Position numbers and translations under genes: made by a program. From positions 1-12,448 of the forward strand of contig JAITSM010000048.1 in the NCBI GenBank assembly GCA_031287815.1: a DNA stretch of 12,448 bases, read 5' to 3'. This DNA is from Prevotellaceae bacterium. Lineage in GTDB: Bacteria; Bacteroidota; Bacteroidia; Bacteroidales; UBA932. Numbering within the stretch: the first letter of the stretch is position 1; every line of letters begins with the position of its first letter. The notes below the pieces were generated by a model. The model ran no database searches and had not been told where the DNA came from. It saw nothing but the letters and a program-made list of their open reading frames with translations. Of this stretch, positions 1 to 4,776 are shown piece after piece.

Positions 1-86
1 TAAGCCCCGCCGAATTCCCCGTAGTATCCTTCGTCGTTTACATGAAAGGAAGGTGTGTTGTTCATAGTGTTTAGTACTTTATTCAT
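1..86 (-). CDS. trpB: Tryptophan synthase beta chain, N-terminal fragment (cut by window edge)
   Basis: TrpB condenses indole with L-serine to give L-tryptophan (PLP-dependent, partner TrpA, cytoplasm). Only the first 28 codons are in the window. The translation ends in NDEGYYGEFGGA, the conserved N-terminal segment of TrpB (typically DxxGYYGEFGGxY). The start at 86 is preceded by AAAGGAAA, a plausible ribosome binding site; a second in-frame ATG lies at 65. In Bacteroidota the trp operon commonly begins with trpB, which fits the Trp leader and terminator found directly upstream (115-305). The rest of the operon must lie to the left of the window. The identification rests on a short stretch, but the motif and the regulatory context agree. 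Confidence 0.88.
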   Translation of the reverse strand, partial: MNKVLNTMNNTPSFHVNDEGYYGEFGGA

Positions 87-114
87 TTTCCTTTATTTTA
101 TTTGTCCTTAACGG

Positions 115-148
115 AAAAAAGCCTGTTGTGAGTTTACAACAGGCTTTT
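115..148 (-). terminator. Intrinsic terminator / attenuator in the trp leader
   Basis: Read on the minus strand, GCCTGTTGT (144-136) pairs perfectly with ACAACAGGC (129-121) around a 6-nt loop. The stem is extended by A-T pairs and followed by a run of six T (120-115). It sits between the Trp leader peptide and the trpB start, so it should end transcription before trpB when tryptophan is plentiful. A 7-nt segment overlapping the leader stop codon, GTGAGTT (183-177), is exactly complementary to AACTCAC in the terminator loop region (134-128). That is a possible but not compelling antiterminator pairing. Confidence 0.85.
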
Positions 149-179
149 CTTTCTCTAACCGAACGCATGCAGGTATAAC

Positions 180-245
180 TCACTCCTTGTCCAAGAACGA
201 GCGCCACCACCAGCATGTATTAGTATATATATTATAAGGTATCAT
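180..245 (-). CDS. trpL: trp leader peptide with three consecutive Trp codons
   Basis: A 21-codon reading frame runs from ATG at 245 to TGA at 180 and ends ...CWWWRSFLDKE. The three adjacent TGG codons lie at 212-204. The frame is embedded in a leader that has a promoter just upstream (274-305) and an intrinsic terminator just downstream (115-148), followed by trpB. This is the classical layout of ribosome-mediated attenuation: stalling at Trp codons when charged tRNA-Trp is scarce lets transcription pass into the operon. No Shine-Dalgarno sequence is visible, which is common in Bacteroidota. The peptide is inferred to be regulatory, with no function of its own. Confidence 0.85.
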   Translation of the reverse strand: MIPYNIYTNTCWWWRSFLDKE

Positions 246-273
246 TATTCTGTGTGCAATTAAAAATCGGCTG

Positions 274-305
274 CAAAGGTAACAACAAATTCGAGAATAT
301 GCAAA
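274..305 (-). promoter_or_regulatory. Promoter of the trp leader/operon
   Basis: On the minus strand a TTTG (305-302) is followed after 20 nt by TACCTTTG (281-274). This matches the Bacteroidota primary sigma consensus TTTG-N19-21-TAnnTTTG. Transcription would start about 5-8 nt downstream, roughly 20-25 nt before the leader peptide ATG at 245. It lies just outside the 3' end of abiEii, so trp expression need not depend on read-through from abiE. Confidence 0.8.
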
Positions 306-332
306 TTTACGATTTATAGATTTTGCGCAGTA

Positions 333-1313
333 TTAAAATGTCGAAGTATTTATAAGTTGTTCTACCATTTGAGTAAATATCTTCGCTACTTTATTTTCAG
401 CAGGAACAGGCATAAACGCCAACTTCGGAAGTTCTGACAAGTAGGTATCGCGTAAACTATTCCATAGCACAGGAAAATCTGTAACCAGCGGCGATTGTGA
501 GATATCATGCTTTTGCCAATCCACAGGCGTATCGAATTGCTGTTTATCGTGTGTAAAAAGTTCGGCAAAATCGGCTTTGAAATACGCAGTTTGAATATAT
601 GACGCACATTCTGCATCGCTGGCTAAATAATACAAATCATAAAAATGCCTTATTTTCGTGGCAAGCATACGGCGCGGATTTTCTGCAAAAGAAAAACGGA
701 AAAGCGACACCAATTTTTCAACCATTGTCCGTCGCTTATCCAATATATTCAATAGAAAGGGCTGTAATCCGTATTCATCAATAGTTGCCGTTTGATTGGT
801 TGCCGTAAGGTATTCGGCAATAGTCGACGCGATTTCCTGTTTTATATTGGGATCTGGATTTGTGAATGAATTGATTTCTACAATCAATCTGTTTGGAATG
901 ATATTATCCACCGTTCCCTGCAACGCCGTAGGGTACTCAAAAATAGACTTGCGGAACATGGAGCCTTTACTTGTAATGCCCTCCGCTACGATTTCACGCA
1001 ATCCGCTTGTAATATCTTTTTCCATGCTGCGGATTTTTGTTTTCAAAGCATTTCCACTCAGGTTTTCGTTAATTATTGCAATGTCGATATCTTCCGAGAA
1101 ACGATTGATGATATGGTAGCCTTTTGAAAGCGAAGTGCCGCCTTTAAAAACAGCATTTCCGGCATGTACAGAATCGGACAGTCGGCGAAGTGCAAGCGTA
1201 ATCCAATAATCTTTTTCTACAAAAGCAGGAATGATATTGAAATGTGCCGCCGTAAATTTTATGAGTGCGATGAAATCATTGGTTTTAGTATGTAAATTTA
1301 TTGGAGATGCCAT
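333..1313 (-). CDS. abiEii: AbiEii-type nucleotidyltransferase toxin (type IV toxin-antitoxin)
   Basis: This 326-residue protein belongs to the AbiEii/DUF1814 nucleotidyltransferase-like toxin family, which modifies cellular RNA or nucleotide targets to arrest growth and is linked to phage abortive infection. Visible family motifs are GGTSLSK (58-64), SEDID (73-77; the acidic pair of the nucleotidyltransferase fold), the EK pair at 199-200 leading EKLVSLFR, and FYDLYYL (224-230). All active-site motifs look intact. The ATG lies inside the end of abiEi (16-nt overlap, different frame), so translation is probably coupled. The gene is AT-richer than the genes around it, which suggests horizontal acquisition. 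The exact target of this copy cannot be read from sequence. Confidence 0.9.
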   Translation of the reverse strand: MASPINLHTKTNDFIALIKFTAAHFNIIPAFVEKDYWITLALRRLSDSVHAGNAVFKGGTSLSKGYHIINRFSEDIDIAIINENLSGNALKTKIRSMEKDITSGLREIVAEGITSKGSMFRKSIFEYPTALQGTVDNIIPNRLIVEINSFTNPDPNIKQEIASTIAEYLTATNQTATIDEYGLQPFLLNILDKRRTMVEKLVSLFRFSFAENPRRMLATKIRHFYDLYYLASDAECASYIQTAYFKADFAELFTHDKQQFDTPVDWQKHDISQSPLVTDFPVLWNSLRDTYLSELPKLAFMPVPAENKVAKIFTQMVEQLINTSTF

Positions 1314-2017
1314 CTTTTTTGATTTGATAAAAGGTTGTTGGAAATATTCAATTTATAGGATGATTGATGATTCAACGCCTTATACAGCATGGAGGTGTCT
1401 TCGTTTTTGTTATTTGTTTCGAGTATGGCACCCAATAGCGCTATCGTGGCAGGGCTGTATTTTAATGCCAGTCGTTTGGCTTGGTTCATTTGTTCCGGCG
1501 TCAGTTGTTTAAACAAAACCAACAATCGCCTGCAAACATCATCAGGCATGGCATCGGGGATATTCTTGAAAAAACGCAAACAGTCCAACAGTTGCAGCAC
1601 AGGTATATTCTCTTTTGTAATGGTGTTTTGTTGAATAATAAAACTGATTCTGTAATTGCCGCGGGTAACCGGTTTTTTCTCTTTTTTGACGGCGATTTGC
1701 AAGGCTACGGGTACTTGTGTAGTCAGCCCAAACTTGTTAAAAATGGAATAGCCTGTTAAATACCCAAGCGTTTTGCCGTTTTTTTCAAGCAAATCTTTTA
1801 CTATTTGCGAAGTGTCGGGTGGAAGTTCACCGAATTTACTCATTTGCGGCTTGTAAAAACGCCCTTTGCTCAGGCGGCTGATTTGTCCGGCCGCTACCAT
1901 ATTATTCAAAACTTTGGTAATAGTATTCTGCTTGCCTTCCGCCAAAGAAAAGTCCGCGGAGGTGAAAACATATCCGGTGGCAAACCTGTTAATAGTATTT
2001 TTGATAGTATCAGTCAT
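1298..2017 (-). CDS. abiEi: AbiEi-type antitoxin / transcriptional autorepressor
   Basis: This 239-residue protein is the antitoxin partner of AbiEii (AbiEi/DUF6088-like). Residues about 1-57 look like a winged helix-turn-helix (TIKNTINRF..., then VLNNMVAAGQISRLSKGRFYKP). The following GKTLGYLTGYSIFNKFGL (81-98) is typical of the C-terminal antitoxin domain. In characterised AbiE systems the antitoxin neutralises the toxin without a stable complex and represses its own operon through inverted repeats. A matching palindrome lies just upstream here (2054-2085). The ATG at 2017 has AAGGAAG at suitable spacing. abiEii follows with a 16-nt overlap. The family call rests on motifs and neighbour; the subfamily is less certain. 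Confidence 0.88.
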   Translation of the reverse strand: MTDTIKNTINRFATGYVFTSADFSLAEGKQNTITKVLNNMVAAGQISRLSKGRFYKPQMSKFGELPPDTSQIVKDLLEKNGKTLGYLTGYSIFNKFGLTTQVPVALQIAVKKEKKPVTRGNYRISFIIQQNTITKENIPVLQLLDCLRFFKNIPDAMPDDVCRRLLVLFKQLTPEQMNQAKRLALKYSPATIALLGAILETNNKNEDTSMLYKALNHQSSYKLNISNNLLSNQKRWHLQ

Positions 2018-2040
2018 TTGTACTTCCTTAATTCCGGATG

Positions 2041-2048
2041 CAAAGATA
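2041..2048 (-). promoter_or_regulatory. -7 element of the abiE operon
   Basis: TATCTTTG on the minus strand matches TAnnTTTG, placed so that transcription would begin about 15-20 nt before the abiEi start codon (2017). No clear -33 TTTG is seen at the expected distance. That area is occupied by the inverted repeat at 2054-2085. Confidence 0.7.
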
Positions 2049-2053
2049 CAACA

Positions 2054-2085
2054 TTTTCAGGTTTTCTCCCGAAAAAACCTGAAAA
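2054..2085. promoter_or_regulatory. Putative AbiEi operator (perfect 12+12 bp inverted repeat)
   Basis: TTTTCAGGTTTT (2054-2065) and AAAACCTGAAAA (2074-2085) are exact reverse complements separated by 8 bp. The dyad starts 5 bp upstream of the abiE -7 element and covers the position of the -33 element, an ideal place for a repressor. AbiEi antitoxins are known to bind inverted repeats in their own promoters. A terminator for the upstream protease gene is less likely because no T-run follows on either strand. Confidence 0.65.
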
Positions 2086-2130
2086 ATTACCTGCATAATC
2101 CCTGCTGTATGGAACGAAATAGAATTCCCC

Positions 2131-2928
2131 CTATTTCCTGTTCAGCACTTTGTAAAACACTGCGCCCACGCCCGGCGCGGCGATGGCCGCAGCGGCAAAA
2201 ACAGGCCAGTACCAGTGGCCGAGCAGGCTTTGGGAAGCGGCGTCTTCAGCGGCGGCTTCCGGAAAGAGGCTTACCACCAGAAACGACACGCCGTTATTGA
2301 TAAAATGAATAAAAATGCACGGCCACAGCGAACGTGTTTTCCAATACACATATCCCAGCAATAACCCGATAATAAAGGCCGGCACCGCCTGCCAGGGGTT
2401 GCCGTGGATGATAGCGAAAATGAACGCAGACCATACAATCGCCCTCGCCGGCGTGCTGTGCCGCAACAGCCCCCGGGCGATGACGCCGCGGCAAAGCCAC
2501 TCCTCGCAGAAAGGCGCGGCGATGACTACCATCAGGAAGGTCGGGAAATCGTTGCGGGAAAGTTGTGCGAATAGTTCCTTCATAAAGCCGGGCATTGGCA
2601 GCCATGCGGTGAGCGGCTCAATGAGAAACGCCAGCAACGGCGTAAACACAAAACAGCAAAGGAAGACTTCCGGCGAGCGGTTTTTTTTCACCGGCAGTAT
2701 TGCCGTTGCCGGCGCGGTGCGCTGCAGCAGCAGGATGAAGCCCGCCACGCACAAAAAAGGCAATACATAACTCGCCAGCAATCCCCAGGAAAGAAGGACA
2801 GGGGCATTGCCGGCGAGGGACATCATCATATTTACCGGGAACGCCGCTGCCATAGCGCTCCCCAGCAACAGGCCTGCCATTGCCCACGACAGCCTCAATG
2901 TAGGATAAAAAGAATGCAGTTTTTTCAT
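2131..2928 (-). CDS. CPBP family intramembrane metalloprotease
   Basis: This is a 265-residue integral membrane protein of the CPBP (CAAX protease and bacteriocin-processing, Abi/Rce1-type) family, whose members cleave peptide bonds within the membrane. The three signature motifs are present: EExxxR (E142, E143, R147 in CEEWLCRGV), FxxxH (F171, H175 in FAIIHG) and HxxxN (H208, N212 in HFINN). These residues form the metal site and catalytic glutamates. Hydrophobic segments lie near residues 14-36, 44-68, 88-110, 129-140, 163-175, 182-197, 202-221 and 240-259. A divergent promoter region separates it from the nitroreductase gene. The substrate is unknown; roles in prenyl-protein processing, bacteriocin immunity and other tasks occur in this family, and nothing nearby favours one. 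Confidence 0.9.
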   Translation of the reverse strand: MKKLHSFYPTLRLSWAMAGLLLGSAMAAAFPVNMMMSLAGNAPVLLSWGLLASYVLPFLCVAGFILLLQRTAPATAILPVKKNRSPEVFLCCFVFTPLLAFLIEPLTAWLPMPGFMKELFAQLSRNDFPTFLMVVIAAPFCEEWLCRGVIARGLLRHSTPARAIVWSAFIFAIIHGNPWQAVPAFIIGLLLGYVYWKTRSLWPCIFIHFINNGVSFLVVSLFPEAAAEDAASQSLLGHWYWPVFAAAAIAAPGVGAVFYKVLNRK

Positions 2929-2966
2929 TGAATTATGAGTTATAATTAGTCACATTAGCACATTGA

Positions 2967-3000
2967 GCGCAAATGTACGATTTTTTTTGTAAATTTGCGC
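2967..3000. promoter_or_regulatory. Divergent promoter pair with near-perfect dyad
   Basis: TACATTTG on the minus strand (2977-2970) and TAAATTTG on the plus strand (2990-2997) are back-to-back -7 elements, for the CPBP protease gene and the nitroreductase gene respectively. Together with flanking GCGC they form a dyad whose 12-nt arms (2967-2978 and 2989-3000) match at 11 of 12 positions, around an A/T-rich centre with a run of eight T. No convincing -33 TTTG is seen for either direction. Confidence 0.6.
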
Positions 3001-3036
3001 GGGTAAATCCGTGTGGAATTTAAAGCATATCGGCAG

Positions 3037-3555
3037 ATGAAAGACTTTTTAAGCGTTATTGACCGTCGGGCGAGCGTGCGCGCCTATACGCCGGAAACCA
3101 TCACGCCGGAGCAGGTAGAATGCTTGCTGCGGGCGGCGATGGCAGCGCCGTCGTCGAAGAACAGGCAGCCTTGGCATTTTGTGGTAGTGTCGCATTCGGC
3201 AGCGCGGCAGGCCTTGTCGGAGCAGCTGCCCTACGCAAGAATGCTGAACGAGGCGCCGCTGTCGGTGGTCGTCTGCGGCGACACGGATGTGCATACCGGC
3301 GAGGCGGCTATCAGCTGGGTGATGGACTGTTCGGCGGCGGCGGAAAACCTCCTGCTCGCCGCTGCCGCACTGGAGCTGGGGGCGGTATGGACAGGCGTGT
3401 ATCCCTACCGGGAACGGATGGACGCCGTACGCAAGGCGTTGGCATTGCCGGAAAACATCGTCCCCCTGAATGTAATAGCCATTGGCCATCCGGCAAAACC
3501 GCCTGCGCCAAAAGACAAATGGCAACCTGAACGCGTACACTATGAACGATGGTAA
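3037..3555 (+). CDS. Small nitroreductase-family flavoprotein
   Basis: This 172-residue member of the FMN-dependent nitroreductase superfamily (NAD(P)H-driven reduction of nitro compounds, quinones or similar acceptors, cytoplasmic) has the usual landmarks. These are the N-terminal RRASVRAY (10-17; FMN phosphate-binding Arg/Ser pattern), APSSKNRQPWHFVVV (37-51; flavin contact) and a C-terminal GAVWTGVYPY...IAIGHP (115-152). ATG 3037 is preferred. A GTG at 3013 would add 8 residues, but it lies only about 15 nt after the -7 element (2990-2997), leaving almost no leader. The length fits compact members of the family. The physiological substrate cannot be deduced. The gene is GC-rich compared with abiE. 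Confidence 0.9.
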   Translation: MKDFLSVIDRRASVRAYTPETITPEQVECLLRAAMAAPSSKNRQPWHFVVVSHSAARQALSEQLPYARMLNEAPLSVVVCGDTDVHTGEAAISWVMDCSAAAENLLLAAAALELGAVWTGVYPYRERMDAVRKALALPENIVPLNVIAIGHPAKPPAPKDKWQPERVHYERW

Positions 3556-3557
3556 TT

Positions 3558-3669
3558 ATGAGTTAAGAACTAAGAGTTAAGAACTAAGAGTGCTGGCGCC
3601 AGCCAACTCTTAACTCTTAGTTCTTAACTCTTAGTTCTTAACTCTTAGTTCTTAACTCATAGTTCTTAA
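3558..3669. repeat. Inverted repeat built from a degenerate 7-mer
   Basis: A 33-nt left arm (3558-3590) is the perfect reverse complement of 3628-3660. Between them is a 12-nt palindrome GCTGGCGCCAGC (3592-3603). Both arms consist of tandem 14-mers CTCTTAGTTCTTAA, each two 7-mers of the form (C/T)TCTTA(A/G). The right side holds four copies (3614, 3628, 3642, and 3656 with one change) plus a 7-mer at 3607; the left side holds just over two, inverted. A 12-nt piece AATTATGAGTTA at the left edge (3554-3565) recurs at 2931-2942. No coding potential. It could fold into a long hairpin in the nitroreductase 3' UTR and might block or stabilise transcript ends. It looks like a Bacteroidota interspersed repeat. 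Confidence 0.85.
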
Positions 3670-3695
3670 CTTCCACGACTTATGACTAAAAGAAT

Positions 3696-3998
3696 ATGGA
3701 GTTTTTAAAAAAGATAGCTTCTTTCATTCCGCGCCCCCTGCGGAATAGATATGTCCTGACAGGGTTGTTGTTTCTGGTGTGGATACTCCTGTTCGACCCG
3801 ATCAACGTAGTTGACTGGATACAGGAACGGATGCAATTACGCCGCCTGCAGCAGGAACAGCGACAACTGGAACAGCAAATCGACGCCACCACCCGCGAAG
3901 TCGAATCCTTCACCCACCCCGACAGCCTGGTAAAAATCGCCCGGGAACGGTTTTATTTCACCGGCTCCGGCGAAGAAATCTTTCTGGTGGAAGAGTAA
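3696..3998 (+). CDS. FtsB/DivIC-like septum formation initiator
   Basis: This 100-residue bitopic protein has a short basic cytoplasmic head, one membrane segment (about 19-34, YVLTGLLFLVWILLF) and a Gln/Arg/Glu-rich coiled coil (about 43-72), then a short globular end with RERFYFTGSGEEIFLVEE typical of the Bacteroidota family members. FtsB/DivIC proteins join FtsL and FtsQ/DivIB in the divisome and help activate septal peptidoglycan synthesis. Length and layout match the family. No TAnnTTTG element is seen directly upstream, so it may rely on transcription from the nitroreductase promoter through the hairpin at 3558-3669, or on an unrecognised promoter. A symbol is not assigned because FtsB and DivIC names are used interchangeably in this phylum. 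Confidence 0.88.
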   Translation: MEFLKKIASFIPRPLRNRYVLTGLLFLVWILLFDPINVVDWIQERMQLRRLQQEQRQLEQQIDATTREVESFTHPDSLVKIARERFYFTGSGEEIFLVEE

Positions 3999-4013
3999 AG
4001 CAGGAAGTACGTG

Positions 4014-4046
4014 CCGTCGTCCCCTTAGGGATGGAATGTGTTTATT
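4014..4046 (+). repeat. Degenerate copy of a dispersed short hairpin repeat
   Basis: The segment CCGTCGTCCCCTTAGGGATG followed by GAATGTGTTTATT resembles, in reverse complement, the hairpin at 10746-10775 (CCGTCCCGGCAGGGACGG, then GAATGTGTCTGTT). It lies between the convergent ftsB-like and glycosylase genes and contains a short TCCC/GGGA stem followed by a T-rich stretch, so it could also serve as a weak terminator for the ftsB-like gene. Homology is suggested by the shared AGGGAnGGAATGTGT core, not proven. Confidence 0.4.
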
Positions 4047-4060
4047 TTTCCTTTGAATCT

Positions 4061-4639
4061 TTAAATCAAAAACCGGTAGGGCAGGAGAGCGTCTTCGGCA
4101 GCGTAGCCCACGCCGATGCGGGGCGTTACGGTGATGGCTTCCGGCGGGATTACCGTGCCGCTGTCTTCTATCCAGATGGTGGAGCCGGCGAGGGGCGTGC
4201 CGGTTTGGGAATAATGCAGCCCCATGGCTTTTGCCAGTTTTCCCGGCCCGCTTAATAAATCGCCGGTAGGTTTTGTTTTCCCCGTACGTTGCAGCATTAT
4301 TTCAATGCCGCTACAGGCTCTTGCCCCACGAATCAGGACGGCGTGGGGAATCCCCGCCGCATTGGTAACTACATTAAAAAGCGAATACATGCCGTAACAT
4401 AAATAAATGTACGCATGCCCGCCTTCCCGGAACATTATTTCGGTACGTTTGGTGCGGCGGCCACCGTAGGCATGCGACGCCCTGTCGGTAACGCCGGCGT
4501 AGGCTTCCGTTTCGGTGATAACGGCTTTGGTTAGTTGTCCGCCAAAACGGGTGCAAAGGGTTTTCCCCAGCAATTCTTTGCTGATTTGTACCACATCGGG
4601 GCGGGTGTAAAAGGAGGCGGGTAATTTCATTGCAACCAT
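4061..4639 (-). CDS. mpg: DNA-3-methyladenine glycosylase (AAG/MPG family)
   Basis: This 192-residue enzyme removes alkylated or deaminated purines (3-methyladenine, 7-methylguanine, hypoxanthine) to start base excision repair. The AAG-type fold is clear from ITETEAYAG (41-49), with E45 matching the catalytic glutamate and Y47 the stacking tyrosine of human AAG. Other landmarks are SHAYGGRRTKRTEIMF (55-70), YLCYGMYSLFNVVT (79-92), SGPGKLAKAMG (130-140) and the C-terminal PRIGVGYA...PYRF. The length is normal for bacterial members. Two ATGs compete, 4639 and 4630. The predicted transcription start is only a few nt before 4639, so the second (189 residues) may be the true start. It is convergent with the ftsB-like gene and divergent from the lipoprotein gene. 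Confidence 0.93.
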   Translation of the reverse strand: MVAMKLPASFYTRPDVVQISKELLGKTLCTRFGGQLTKAVITETEAYAGVTDRASHAYGGRRTKRTEIMFREGGHAYIYLCYGMYSLFNVVTNAAGIPHAVLIRGARACSGIEIMLQRTGKTKPTGDLLSGPGKLAKAMGLHYSQTGTPLAGSTIWIEDSGTVIPPEAITVTPRIGVGYAAEDALLPYRFLI

Positions 4640-4652
4640 GTTTCTAAGGTTA

Positions 4653-4660
4653 CAAACTTA
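4653..4660 (-). promoter_or_regulatory. -7 element of the glycosylase gene
   Basis: TAAGTTTG on the minus strand matches TAnnTTTG, 13 nt upstream of the first ATG (4639) and 22 nt upstream of the second (4630). A TTTC (4684-4681), one base from TTTG, stands at the -33 position with a 20-nt spacer. Confidence 0.55.
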
Positions 4661-4708
4661 CTAAAATTTTATTACCCGGAGAAAAAAGGTCTCTTTTTTT
4701 TAAAATTA

Positions 4709-4740
4709 TTTGGATGTTTGAAAAAACAATAGTACCTTTG
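4709..4740 (+). promoter_or_regulatory. Promoter of the giant lipoprotein gene
   Basis: TTTG (4709-4712), a 20-nt spacer and TACCTTTG (4733-4740) match the Bacteroidota -33/-7 consensus in sequence and spacing. Transcription would start near 4745-4748, about 30 nt before the ATG at 4777. That rules out the longer in-frame start at 4714, which lies inside the promoter. Confidence 0.75.
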
Positions 4741-4776
4741 TTCGCTGTACAAATCAAGTTCTTATTTCTTTATCGT

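Noticed and set aside
2054..2085. Terminator for the CPBP protease gene
   Set aside because: The stem is A/T-rich, no T-run follows on either strand, and its position against the abiE -7 element fits an operator better.
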